Below are positions 50,991-59,617 of a DNA stretch of 64,000 bases, one piece after another (position 1 is the first letter of the stretch; the number at the start of each line of letters is the position of its first letter). The notes below the pieces were generated by a model. That model searched no databases. It saw nothing but the letters and a program-made list of their open reading frames with translations, and had not been told where the DNA came from. The translations under genes and the position numbers were made by a program. The stretch comes from Ramlibacter agri (GTDB lineage Bacteria > Pseudomonadota > Gammaproteobacteria > Burkholderiales > Burkholderiaceae_C). The DNA lies in contig NZ_JABBFX010000001.1 in NCBI RefSeq assembly GCF_012927085.1, positions 3,286,001 to 3,350,000 of the forward strand. Reading direction: 5' to 3'.

Positions 50991-51224
50991 TCGTTGGTGC
51001 TCGCGGCATGGTTCGCATGTCGCGGTTCAACGGGAAGCAGGAGGCCGCCGCGCGCACGCGCCAAAGCCAACCTGCGCTGCCCCCGCAACGGTAAGCGGAG
51101 GCAGGGCGACCCTCCGGTTGCCTTGCCGCTCCCATCATCGCAAGCCACTGGCAGGCGCCTGAAACAGCGCCGCCGGGAAGGCGATGGGATCAAAGTTCCG
51201 CCAGCCCGGATACCGGCCAACGAG
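50991..51224 (+). promoter_or_regulatory. Cobalamin riboswitch 2
   Basis: The same aptamer elements occur in the same order, from TTGGTGCTCGCGG to GCCAGCCCGGATACCGGCCA. The first 53 or so bases differ from riboswitch 1 at four positions, while the middle differs more. The downstream GCCGGCGGGGAAGCCGG segment is again present. It fills the 337-bp gap before the btuB-led operon and would control the whole corrinoid uptake and assembly unit. Confidence 0.95.
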
Positions 51225-51308
51225 GTGGCCGCGCGTGTCATGCGCGCGGCCGTGGTTGCCCAATGCCGGCGGGGAAGCCGGCGCGGGTGATATCCGTTCC
51301 TGCCAACA

Positions 51309-53117
51309 ATGAAAACCAAGTCCGTGCCCCGCGCACGCCTCGCGCTGCTGCCGCTTGCGCTGTGCTCCGCCGTGCCCGCCTGGGCGCAAACCACCCTGAA
51401 GGAAACCGTCGTCACCGCGACCCGCGTGGAAACACGCGCCGACGAACTGGTGAGCGACGTCACCGTGATCGGCCGCGAGCAGATCGAAGCCTCCACCGCG
51501 CGCACGCTGGCCGAACTGCTGGCCCGCAACGCCGGCCTGCAGATGTCGTCCAACGGCGGCCTGGGCAAGCAGTCCAGCGTCTTCATCCGCGGCACCGAGA
51601 GCCGCCACACGATCCTGATGGTGGATGGCGTGCGCCTCGGCTCTGCCACCGCCGGCACGCCCAGCTGGGACAACATCCCGGTGGAGATGATCGAGCGCAT
51701 CGAGATCCTCCGCGGCCCCGCGTCTGCGCTTTACGGCAGCGAAGGCGTGGGTGGCGTGGTGCAGATCTTCACCCGCAAGGGCACGCAAGGCTTCCACCCC
51801 TTTGCCTCCATCACCGCGGGCACCTATTCGCACTACAACGCGTCGGCCGGCATCGCCGGCGGGCAGGGCGACCTGAGCTACTCGCTGGGCGCGCAGCGCA
51901 CGCAAGAGGGCGGCTTCTCCGCCACCAACCCGCGCGTCGCCTTCGGCAACTACAACCCCGACAACGACCCCTTCGAGCAGAACGCCTTCAACGGCTCGCT
52001 GCAGTACGACCTGGGCGGCGGCTGGCGCGTGGACGCCGGGGCACTCTATTCGGACGGCGTAACCTCGATCGACGACGGCCCGGGACGCGACTCGCGCACC
52101 ACCGTGCGCAACCTGGTGGCGCATGCCGGCATCAAGGGCCGGCCCATGGCGAAGTGGCAGACCTCGTTGCGCGTCAACCAGGGCAACGACACGTCCGACG
52201 CCATCGTGGCCAGCTCCCCCGGCGCCTTCAAGACGGAACAGAGCGAACTGAGCTGGCAGAACGACATCGACACCGCCGCCGGCGTGGTGCTGGCCGGCCT
52301 GGAACAGCGGGTACAGAAGGTCAGCGGTTCCACGGCCTACACCGTCACCGAGCGCACCATCAACTCCGGCTTCGCCGGCATCAACGGCAACAGCGGCCCG
52401 CACAGCTGGCAGGCCAACCTGCGCCGCGACGAAAACTCGCAGTTCGGCGGCGCCACCACCGGCTTCGCCGGCTACGGCTACCGCATCGCGCCGGCCTGGC
52501 GCGCCAGCGCGTCCTACGGCACCAGCTTCGTCGCGCCTTCGTTCAACCAGCTGTACTACCCCGGCTTCGGCAACCCGGCCTTGCAGCCGGAAAAGGGCAA
52601 GAACTACGACCTGGCGCTGACCTGGTCGCAGGACGGCCAGGAAGTGAAGCTGGTGCGCTTCGACAACAAGATCCGCGGCTTCATGACCAACACCACCTTG
52701 CCGCAGAACATCCCGCACGCGCGCATCGACGGCTGGACCTTGGGCTACACCGGCAGTTTCGGCCAGCTGGGCCTGCACAGCTCGCTGGACCTGCTGGACC
52801 CGCGCAACGAGGCCAACGGCAAGCAGCTGCCGCGCCGGGCCAAGCAGCAGGTGACCGCGGGCGCCGACTGGTCGCAAGGCGCCTGGACCTACGGCGGCAA
52901 CGTGCTGGCCGCCGGCCAGCGCTATGACGACGCGGCCAACGCCAACCGCCTGGGTGGCTACGCCACGATCGACCTGTACGCCGACTGGCAGGTGGCGCGC
53001 GACTGGAGCGTGCAGGCCAAGGTGAACAACCTCGCCGCCCGCGTGTACGAGACGGCCATGGGCTACAACCAGCCGGGGCGGGCCTTCTACGTGACGCTGC
53101 GCTGGCAGCCGAAGTAA
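51309..53117 (+). CDS. btuB: Vitamin B12 TonB-dependent receptor BtuB
   Basis: A 602-residue receptor, near the size of E. coli BtuB (594 mature). A signal peptide (ending PAWA) precedes TLKETVVTATRVETRADELV as TonB box and plug start. Plug and early-barrel signatures follow: LLARNAGLQMSSNGGLGKQS, VFIRGTESRHTILMVDGVRL and ILRGPASALYGSEGVGGVVQ. It carries cobalamin and related corrinoids across the outer membrane. It is the first gene of the riboswitch-2 operon, followed 9 bp later by a BtuF-like gene. Confidence 0.93.
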   Translation: MKTKSVPRARLALLPLALCSAVPAWAQTTLKETVVTATRVETRADELVSDVTVIGREQIEASTARTLAELLARNAGLQMSSNGGLGKQSSVFIRGTESRHTILMVDGVRLGSATAGTPSWDNIPVEMIERIEILRGPASALYGSEGVGGVVQIFTRKGTQGFHPFASITAGTYSHYNASAGIAGGQGDLSYSLGAQRTQEGGFSATNPRVAFGNYNPDNDPFEQNAFNGSLQYDLGGGWRVDAGALYSDGVTSIDDGPGRDSRTTVRNLVAHAGIKGRPMAKWQTSLRVNQGNDTSDAIVASSPGAFKTEQSELSWQNDIDTAAGVVLAGLEQRVQKVSGSTAYTVTERTINSGFAGINGNSGPHSWQANLRRDENSQFGGATTGFAGYGYRIAPAWRASASYGTSFVAPSFNQLYYPGFGNPALQPEKGKNYDLALTWSQDGQEVKLVRFDNKIRGFMTNTTLPQNIPHARIDGWTLGYTGSFGQLGLHSSLDLLDPRNEANGKQLPRRAKQQVTAGADWSQGAWTYGGNVLAAGQRYDDAANANRLGGYATIDLYADWQVARDWSVQAKVNNLAARVYETAMGYNQPGRAFYVTLRWQPK

Positions 53118-53126
53118 AGTCGTCGC

Positions 53127-53939
53127 ATGTCTCTGGAGATCGCCCGCGGCCCGCGCCGCATCGTCTGCCTCACCGAGGAAGCCACCGAGTGGCTCTACCT
53201 GCTGGGCGAGGATGCGCGCATCGTGGGCATCTCCGGCTACACGGTGCGCCCGCGCCGGGCCCGCGAGGAGAAGCCGAAGGTCAGCGCCTTCCTCAGCGCC
53301 AAGATAGCCAAGATCCTGGAACTGCAACCGGATTGCGTCTTCGGTTTCTCCGACCTGCAGGCCGACATCGCCGCGGAGCTGGTGCGCAAGGGCGTGCAGG
53401 TCACCATCTTCAACCAGCGCAGCGTGGAGGAGATCTTCGCCATGCTGTACCAGGTGGCGGCGATGGTGGGCCGCGCCGCCGACGGCCTGCGCCGGCTGGA
53501 GGCGATGCGTGCGCGCCTGCTGGAGATCGAGGCCGCGGGGCGCGCGCTGCCACGCCGGCCCCGCATCTTCTTCGAGGAGTGGGACGAGCCGCATATCAGC
53601 GCGATCCGCTGGGTGTCGCAGCTGGCCGGCATCGCCGGCGCCGACGACGTCTTTCCCGAACTGGCGCTGATGCCCATGGGCAAGGACCGCATCATCGCGG
53701 ACGGGGCGGAGATCGTCCGCCGCAATCCGGACATCGTGGTCGGCTCCTGGTGCGGCAAGAAGTTCCGGCCCGAGAAGGTTGCTGCGCGTCCGGGCTGGGA
53801 GAACGTGAACGCGGTGCGCGCAGGGCAGCTGTTCGAGATCAAGTCCGCGGACATCCTGCAGCCGGGGCCGGCGGCGCTGACCGACGGCGTCGAGCAGTTG
53901 CATCGCATCGTCCTGGAATGGAGCCGCACGCATGGCTGA
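53127..53939 (+). CDS. BtuF-like cobalamin-binding protein without signal peptide
   Basis: A 270-residue helical-backbone binding protein (TroA/BtuF fold): RRIVCLTEEATEWLYLLGED, VVGISGYTV-like VGISGYTVRPRRAREEKPKV, LELQPDCVFGFSDLQADIAA and a C-terminal VNAVRAGQLFEIKSADILQP. The N-terminus is charged (MSLEIARGPRR) with no signal peptide or lipobox, so it would stay in the cytoplasm unless the start is missed; the stretch before 53127 is only 9 bp after btuB. A true secreted BtuF is encoded at 54498. A cytosolic corrinoid-handling role is possible. Confidence 0.8.
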   Translation: MSLEIARGPRRIVCLTEEATEWLYLLGEDARIVGISGYTVRPRRAREEKPKVSAFLSAKIAKILELQPDCVFGFSDLQADIAAELVRKGVQVTIFNQRSVEEIFAMLYQVAAMVGRAADGLRRLEAMRARLLEIEAAGRALPRRPRIFFEEWDEPHISAIRWVSQLAGIAGADDVFPELALMPMGKDRIIADGAEIVRRNPDIVVGSWCGKKFRPEKVAARPGWENVNAVRAGQLFEIKSADILQPGPAALTDGVEQLHRIVLEWSRTHG

Positions 53940-54501
53940 ACTGGCGGTGGCGCGCAGCGAGCTGATCCTGGGCGGCCAGAAAAGCGGCAAGACCGCGCGC
54001 GCCGAGGCGCTGGCCGCGGCGTGGCTGGCGCGCTCGCCGGCGCATCGCGCCGTCTACATCGCCACGGCGCAGGCCTGGGACGAGGAGATGCGCGAGCGCA
54101 TTGCGCGGCATCGCCGGGACCGCGCGCTGCGCGTGCCGGCGATGGAAACCGTGGAAGAACCTCTGGAGCTGGTGCGCGCGATCGGTGCGCACAGCCGCGC
54201 CGACACGCTGGTGGTCGTCGACTGCCTGACCTTGTGGCTGACGGCGCGCCTGCTGCCGGTCGATGCCCTCCAGGCGCTGCCGGCGCCTGACGATGAATTG
54301 ATCGAACGCGCGGTCGCCGCGGCCGCCGGGCCGCTGGTGCTGGTGAGCAACGAGATCGGCCTGGGCGTGATCCCGATGGGCCGCGAGTCGCGCGCCTTCG
54401 TCGATGCGCTGGGCCGCCTCAACCAGCAGGCCGCAAGGGCTTGCGAGCGCGTGACGCTGATGGCCGCGGGCCTGCCGCTGCCGCTGAAAGGACAGTCGTG
54501 A
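53932..54501 (+). CDS. cobU: Adenosylcobinamide kinase / adenosylcobinamide-phosphate guanylyltransferase
   Basis: A 189-residue bifunctional enzyme. The P-loop is LILGGQKSGKTARAEALAAA; the guanylylated histidine region is EEMRERIARHRRDR; VDCLTLWLTARLL and VLVSNEIGLGVIPMGRESRA are strong CobU/CobP signatures. It phosphorylates adenosylcobinamide and adds GMP, the first steps of nucleotide-loop assembly. It overlaps the preceding gene by 8 bp and the next by GTGA. Confidence 0.94.
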   Translation: MAELAVARSELILGGQKSGKTARAEALAAAWLARSPAHRAVYIATAQAWDEEMRERIARHRRDRALRVPAMETVEEPLELVRAIGAHSRADTLVVVDCLTLWLTARLLPVDALQALPAPDDELIERAVAAAAGPLVLVSNEIGLGVIPMGRESRAFVDALGRLNQQAARACERVTLMAAGLPLPLKGQS

Positions 54502-55361
54502 AGAGGATCCTGGGGGCGCTGGTCCTCGCGCTCGTGCTGGCGGCGCCGGCCCGGGCGGAACTGAAAGTGACCGACGACCGCGGCGTCACCGTGACGCTGC
54601 CGCAGTCGCCGCGCCGCATCGTGAGCCTGCTGCCTTCGCTGACCGAGACCGTCTGCGAGCTGGGCGAATGCGGCCGGCTGGTCGGCGTGGACCGCTATTC
54701 CAACTATCCGGCTTCGGTGCTGGCCCTGCCCAGGGTGGGCGGTGGCATCGATCCGAACATCGAGGCGGTGGTCGCGCTCAAACCCGACGTGGTGCTGATG
54801 GCCACCTCTTCGCGCGGCGCCGAGCGGCTGGAGTCGCTGGGCGTCAAGGTGCTGGCGATGGAGCCGCGCACGGCCGCCGACGTGCCGCGCGTGATGGAGA
54901 AGCTGGGCCAGCTGCTGCAGGTGCCCGATGCGCAGCGCATCTGGCGCGCCATCAACGCCGGCGTGGCGGCGGCCGCGCAGTCGCTGCCGCCGGCGGCGCG
55001 CGGCGCGCGCGTGTACTTCGAGGTGAGCCGCGGTCCCTATGCGGCCGGGCCCGGCTCCTTCATCGGCGACGTCCTGCAGCGGCTGGGCGCGCGCAACATC
55101 ATCACGCCGGAGATGGGGCCTTTCCCGCGCATCAACCCCGAGTTCGTGGTGAAGGCCGATCCCGACCTGATCCTGATCGGCGACCGCAACGCCGACGGCC
55201 TGGAGCAGCGTCCCGGCTGGGCGAAGCTGCGCGCGGTGCGCGAGAAGCGCATCTGCGTGTTCGATGCCGCGCAGTCGGACGTGCTGGTCCGCCCCGGCCC
55301 GCGCATGGCCGAAGCCGCGCGCCTGCTGGCGGGCTGCCTGGCGGCCAAGGCTGGCAAATGA
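54498..55361 (+). CDS. btuF: Periplasmic vitamin B12-binding protein BtuF
   Basis: A 287-residue binding protein with a signal peptide (ILGALVLALVLAAPARA). The mature region has the BtuF features RRIVSLLPSLTETVCELGEC, LVGVDRYSNYPASVLALPRV, GGIDPNIEAVVALKPDVVLM and IINPEF-like FPRINPEFVVKADPDLILIG. It delivers corrinoid to the BtuCD permease encoded next. The start is GTG, overlapping the cobU stop. Confidence 0.93.
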   Translation: MKRILGALVLALVLAAPARAELKVTDDRGVTVTLPQSPRRIVSLLPSLTETVCELGECGRLVGVDRYSNYPASVLALPRVGGGIDPNIEAVVALKPDVVLMATSSRGAERLESLGVKVLAMEPRTAADVPRVMEKLGQLLQVPDAQRIWRAINAGVAAAAQSLPPAARGARVYFEVSRGPYAAGPGSFIGDVLQRLGARNIITPEMGPFPRINPEFVVKADPDLILIGDRNADGLEQRPGWAKLRAVREKRICVFDAAQSDVLVRPGPRMAEAARLLAGCLAAKAGK

Positions 55362-56374
55362 GCGCTGCAGCCGTCGTCGACCGCCGCGGACTGGTGCTGG
55401 GCTTCGTGCTGCTGCTGGTCGCGGCGCTGGTGGCGGCCGTCGGTGCCGGCGTCGGCAGCACCGGCTTCGAAAGCGTGCTGCGGGCCCGCCACGATGCCGC
55501 GGCCTGGCAGATCCTGTGGGACATCCGCCTGCCGCGCACCCTGGGCGCCTGGGCCGCCGGCGCGCTGCTGGGACTGGCTGGCGCCGTGGCGCAGGGCTTG
55601 TTCCGCAATCCGCTGGCGGATCCTTACCTGCTTGGAAGCGCGTCCGGGGCCGCGCTGGGCGTCGCGCTGGCGCTGGTCTTCGTCGGCGCCTCGCCTTTCG
55701 CCGCGCACTGGCTGCCGCGCGTGGGCCTCACGGGCGCGGCCTTCTGTGGCGCCGTGGTCGGCGTGCTGATGACGCTGGTGCTGGCGCGCGGCGTGCTGCA
55801 CACCTTGCGCCTGTTGCTGGCCGGCGTGATCGTGGGCGTGGTGCTCGGCGCCGCGCGCGACCTGCTGACGCTGGCCGTGCCCGACACCTTGCAGGCAATG
55901 CAGGGCTTCATGCTGGGCACCACCGGCTTCGTCGGCTGGCCGGCCTGCGGCGTGATGCTGGCCTTGCTGGTGCCGCTGCTCGCCGTGGCCTGGGCGCTGG
56001 GACGCATGCTGGATGCGCTGGCCCTGGGCGAGGCCACGGCGGCCAGCCTGGGCCTGCCGCTCGGTGCGATGCGCGCGGCGCTGGTCGCCGTGCTGGCACT
56101 TGCCACCGGCGGCGCGGTGGCGCAGACGGGCCTGATTGGTTTCGTGGGACTGGCGGCGCCGCACCTGGTGCGCTCCTTCGCGCCGGTGCCGCATGGCCGC
56201 CTCGTGCTGCTGGCGGCCTTGATGGGGGGGCTGCTGTTGATGGGCGCCGACGTGCTGGCCCGCTGGCTGATCGCGCCGCAGGAGTTGCCGGTGGGAGTGC
56301 TCACCGCGGTGCTCGGTGGCACCTATCTGCTGTGGCTGATGCACCGGCGCAGCCGGCGGGGCGTGTTCTCGTGA
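55358..56374 (+). CDS. btuC: Vitamin B12 ABC transporter permease BtuC
   Basis: A 338-residue FecCD/BtuC-family permease with about 10 membrane helices: VLLLVAALVAAVGAGVGSTG, LRLPRTL-type IRLPRTLGAWAAGALLGLAG, AQGLFRNPLADPYLLGSASG and the late GLIGFVGLAAPHLVRSFAP. It forms the inner-membrane channel for corrinoid import with BtuD. It overlaps the btuF stop by ATGA and the btuD start by GTGA. Confidence 0.94.
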   Translation: MSAAAVVDRRGLVLGFVLLLVAALVAAVGAGVGSTGFESVLRARHDAAAWQILWDIRLPRTLGAWAAGALLGLAGAVAQGLFRNPLADPYLLGSASGAALGVALALVFVGASPFAAHWLPRVGLTGAAFCGAVVGVLMTLVLARGVLHTLRLLLAGVIVGVVLGAARDLLTLAVPDTLQAMQGFMLGTTGFVGWPACGVMLALLVPLLAVAWALGRMLDALALGEATAASLGLPLGAMRAALVAVLALATGGAVAQTGLIGFVGLAAPHLVRSFAPVPHGRLVLLAALMGGLLLMGADVLARWLIAPQELPVGVLTAVLGGTYLLWLMHRRSRRGVFS

Positions 56375-57144
56375 GCGCCCTCGAAGCGCGCGCATTGCGC
56401 GCCAGCCTGGGCCCGCGCGGCGACCGGCGCGAGGTCCTGCACGGCATCGACCTGCGCTTCGCCGCCGGCCGCTGGACCAGCATCGTCGGTCCGAACGGCG
56501 CGGGCAAGTCGACCTTGCTGCGGGCGCTGGCGGGCCTGCTGCCCCACGAGGGCGGCGTGCTGCTGCATGGGCGCGACCTGCCCACTTTCAGCCTGCGCGA
56601 ACGCGCGCGCCAATTGGGCTGGCTGGGGCAGAACGAATCGGCAGCCGACGACCTCACGGTCTATGACGTCGCGATGCTGGGCCGCCTGCCGCATCGCGCC
56701 TGGCTGGCGCCGCCGGCGCCCGCGGACCATCAAGCGGTGGAAGAAGCCTTGCGCGCGACGCAGGCCTGGGACTGGCGCGAACGCCTGCTGGGGCACCTGT
56801 CCGGCGGCGAACGCCAGCGCGTGCTGCTGGCGCGCGCGCTCGCGGTGCGCGCCGGCGTGCTGCTGATGGACGAGCCGCTCGCCAACCTGGACCCGCCGCA
56901 CCAGGCCGACTGGCTGGTGCTGGTGCGCGAACTCGTCGCGCGTGGCACGACGGTGGTCAGCGTGCTGCACGAACTCTCCATGGCCTTGCAGGCCGACGAC
57001 ATGGTGGTGCTGGCCGGCGGTCGCGTCGTCCACCACGGCCCCTGCGGCGCGGCCGAGACCCACGCCGAACTGGCCCGCGTATTCGACCATCGCATCCGCG
57101 TGCGTTCGCTGGAAGGCCAGTGGATCACGCTGCCGCACGACTGA
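56371..57144 (+). CDS. btuD: Vitamin B12 ABC transporter ATPase BtuD
   Basis: A 257-residue ABC ATPase: Walker A in [20 protein letters not shown], signature [16 protein letters not shown], Walker [17 protein letters not shown] and the switch histidine in [15 protein letters not shown]. It powers the BtuC permease. The start is GTG overlapping btuC. ABC_FeCo-type ATPases of iron-siderophore systems look alike; the operon makes corrinoid transport the best call. Confidence 0.93.
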   Translation: MSALEARALRASLGPRGDRREVLHGIDLRFAAGRWTSIVGPNGAGKSTLLRALAGLLPHEGGVLLHGRDLPTFSLRERARQLGWLGQNESAADDLTVYDVAMLGRLPHRAWLAPPAPADHQAVEEALRATQAWDWRERLLGHLSGGERQRVLLARALAVRAGVLLMDEPLANLDPPHQADWLVLVRELVARGTTVVSVLHELSMALQADDMVVLAGGRVVHHGPCGAAETHAELARVFDHRIRVRSLEGQWITLPHD

Positions 57145-57155
57145 AAGAGACTCCC

Positions 57156-57725
57156 ATGCAGATCGAGACGCCGCCCGCGGCGAAACCCTACGAGAAGCCC
57201 GAAGGCGAGCGCCGCGGCCTCGTCATCGTCAACACCGGCGACGGCAAGGGCAAGAGCACGGCCGCCTTCGGTCTCGCGCTGCGGGCGCACGGGCGCGGCA
57301 AGGCGGTGAAGATCTTCCAGTTCATGAAAGTGCCCACCGCGCGCTTCGGCGAACACCGCATGTTCGAGCAGATCGGCATTCCGATCGAAGGCCTCGGCGA
57401 TGGCTTCTCCTGGAAGAGCCAGGACCTGGAGCGTTCGGCGCAGCTCGCGCGCGATGGCTGGCAGAAGGCGAGGGCGGCCATCCTGGGCGGCGAGTTCTTC
57501 CTGGTCGTCCTCGACGAGCTGACCTATCCGCTGATCTACGGCTGGCTCCCGCTGGACGAGGTGCTGGCGACCTTGCGCGAGCGCCCGCGCGAAGTGCACG
57601 TGGCGATCACGGGGCGGCGCTGCCCGCCGGAGATCATCGAGCTGGCCGACACCGTGACCGAGATGCAGAAGGTCAAGCACGCCTTCAACGCCGGCGTGCC
57701 GGCGCAGCGGGGCATCGAGGACTGA
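57156..57725 (+). CDS. cobO: Cob(I)yrinic acid a,c-diamide adenosyltransferase (CobO/CobA/BtuR)
   Basis: A 189-residue adenosyltransferase. The P-loop GDGKGKST is at residues 28-35, then [40 protein letters not shown] and [15 protein letters not shown] follow, and VTGR-type [17 protein letters not shown] ends it. It transfers adenosyl from ATP to corrinoid cobalt. It is 11 bp after btuD and ends directly before the cbiB start. Confidence 0.95.
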   Translation: MQIETPPAAKPYEKPEGERRGLVIVNTGDGKGKSTAAFGLALRAHGRGKAVKIFQFMKVPTARFGEHRMFEQIGIPIEGLGDGFSWKSQDLERSAQLARDGWQKARAAILGGEFFLVVLDELTYPLIYGWLPLDEVLATLRERPREVHVAITGRRCPPEIIELADTVTEMQKVKHAFNAGVPAQRGIED

Positions 57726-58670
57726 ATGGGCGCGTGGCTTGTCCTGGCGGCGCTGCTGCTCGCGTTCGCGTTGGACCATGTGTTCGGCGAACCGCGGGCG
57801 CGCTGGCATCCGGTGGTAGGGATGGGGCGCTACCTGGAGCTGGCGGGGCGGCGGGTTGCGCCGCGGGCCGGTGAGGCTGCCACTGCAACGGCACGCGTCT
57901 TCACGCTTGGCGCGCTTGCCTGGCTGCTCGGTGCCTTGCTTGTCGTCGCGCTCGCCTGGTCGCTGCAACACGCCTTGCTGCTGTTGCCTGCATGGGCCAC
58001 GGCCTTGCTGGCAGGCATCGCGCTGAAGCCGTTGCTGGCCTGGCGGATGTTGCGCGAAGAGACCGCGGCCGTGGAGCAGGCGCTGTCCGTCTCGCTGGCC
58101 GCGGGACGTGAACGCCTCGCGCGGCTGGTCAGCCGAGACGTCAATGCGCTCGACGAGGCCGGCGTGCGCGAGAGCGCGATCGAATCGCTGGCGGAGAACC
58201 TCAACGACTCCGTCGTCGCGCCGGTGTTCTGGTTCCTGCTGCTCGGGCTGCCCGGCGCCACGTTGTACCGCTTCGCCAACACCGCCGATGCGATGTGGGG
58301 CTACCGCGGCCCGCGCGGCGGCCGCGACTGGGAGTGGGCCGGCAAGTTCGCGGCGCGTGCCGACGACGCGCTGTCCTGGCTGCCGGCGCGCCTCACGGCG
58401 CTGCTGATCGCCCTGGCGCATCACGGGCTGCCCTGGCGCCCGCTGCGCGCGGAGGCGGCACGCACCGCTTCGCCGAACAGCGGCTGGCCGATGGCGGCCA
58501 TGGCGCTGGCATTGGACGTCCGCCTGGGAAAGCCGGGTGTCTACGTCCTGAATGCAGGCGCGCGCTGCGCGCAACCGGCCGATGGCGCGCGGGCTCAGGT
58601 GCTCGCCGCGCGGGCGGTCGGTTGGTTGCTCGCGTTGAGCGTGCTCGTGTTGCTGGTGGAAGGCGCATGA
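57726..58670 (+). CDS. cbiB: Adenosylcobinamide-phosphate synthase
   Basis: A 314-residue membrane protein of the CbiB/CobD family: LLLAFALDHVFGEPRARWHP VVGMGRYLE (in two parts), SRDVNALDEAGVRESAIESL, AENLNDSVVAPVFWFLLLGL and MWGYRGPRGGRDWEWAGKFA. It attaches aminopropanol phosphate to cobyric acid. The ATG follows the cobO stop with no gap, and its stop overlaps the next gene by ATGA. Confidence 0.94.
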   Translation: MGAWLVLAALLLAFALDHVFGEPRARWHPVVGMGRYLELAGRRVAPRAGEAATATARVFTLGALAWLLGALLVVALAWSLQHALLLLPAWATALLAGIALKPLLAWRMLREETAAVEQALSVSLAAGRERLARLVSRDVNALDEAGVRESAIESLAENLNDSVVAPVFWFLLLGLPGATLYRFANTADAMWGYRGPRGGRDWEWAGKFAARADDALSWLPARLTALLIALAHHGLPWRPLRAEAARTASPNSGWPMAAMALALDVRLGKPGVYVLNAGARCAQPADGARAQVLAARAVGWLLALSVLVLLVEGA

Positions 58671-59617
58671 CCGGACGCGTGCACGGCGGGCCCGGCGCGC
58701 AAGGCGCGGCCTGCTACGACTTCTCCACCAACGCCAATGCCTGCGGACCTTGCCCGCAAGCATTGGCGGCCGTGCAGGGCGCGGACGCCCTGCGCTATCC
58801 GGACCCGGCTTCGACCCGCGTGCGCGAAGCCTTGGCTGCCTTCCATGGCGTGGCCGTCGAGCGCATCGTGCCGGCCGCGAGCGCCAGCGAGATGATCTTC
58901 CGGCTCACCGCCTGGGCGGCGCGCAGCGGCGTGCGGCAGGTGGCCTTGCCCAGGCATTCCTATGGCGACTATGCCCAGGCCGCGCGCGCCTGGGGCCTCG
59001 TGCCGGCCGCGGACGCCGCGCTGGCCTGGGCCTGCGAGCCTTCCAGCCCGTTGGGGCAGGGGGAGCGCGATCTGCATGGGGCCGACGGTGCCATCGTGGT
59101 GCTGGATCGTGCCTACGAACCCTTGCGATTGACGGGCGCCAGCTCCTTCAGCGGCGCACAATGCGATGCCATGTGGCAGCTGTGGTCGCCCAACAAGGCG
59201 CTGGGACTCACCGGCGTGCGCGGCGCCTATGCCATCGCGCCGGTCGCCGTGGACACGGCGGAAGCCGAAGCGATGGCACCGTCCTGGCCCCTGGGCGCGC
59301 ACGGCGAGGCCATGCTCCTCGCGTGGTGCGAAAGTGCCGTGCAGCAATGGCTGGCCGCAAGCCGCGCCACCCTGCGCAACTGGAAAGACCGGCAGCAGGC
59401 GCTGTGTCGCGACCTCGGCTGGTCGCTGCAGCCCAGCGACGCCAACTTCTTCGTCGTGCAGGCCCCGCAATTGACTGCGGCCTTGCCGGCGCTGCGCGGG
59501 CAGGGCGTGCAGTTGCGTGACTGCGCTTCCTTCGGCCTGCGGGGGCATGCGCGCCTGAGCGTGCAGCCGCCCGCGGCGCAGGACGCGCTGGCGCTCGCCT
59601 GGAGGAATGCGCGATGA
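58667..59617 (+). CDS. cobD: L-threonine-O-3-phosphate decarboxylase-like PLP enzyme
   Basis: A 316-residue fold-type I PLP enzyme, somewhat shorter than typical (330-360). It has YDFSTNANACGPCPQALAA, YPDPASTRVREALAAFHGV and the PLP lysine in WSPNKALGLTGVRGAYA. It makes the aminopropanol phosphate linker used by CbiB, whose gene is adjacent. It ends with ATGA overlap into cobQ. Known as CobC in Pseudomonas and CobD in Salmonella. Confidence 0.88.
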   Translation: MTGRVHGGPGAQGAACYDFSTNANACGPCPQALAAVQGADALRYPDPASTRVREALAAFHGVAVERIVPAASASEMIFRLTAWAARSGVRQVALPRHSYGDYAQAARAWGLVPAADAALAWACEPSSPLGQGERDLHGADGAIVVLDRAYEPLRLTGASSFSGAQCDAMWQLWSPNKALGLTGVRGAYAIAPVAVDTAEAEAMAPSWPLGAHGEAMLLAWCESAVQQWLAASRATLRNWKDRQQALCRDLGWSLQPSDANFFVVQAPQLTAALPALRGQGVQLRDCASFGLRGHARLSVQPPAAQDALALAWRNAR

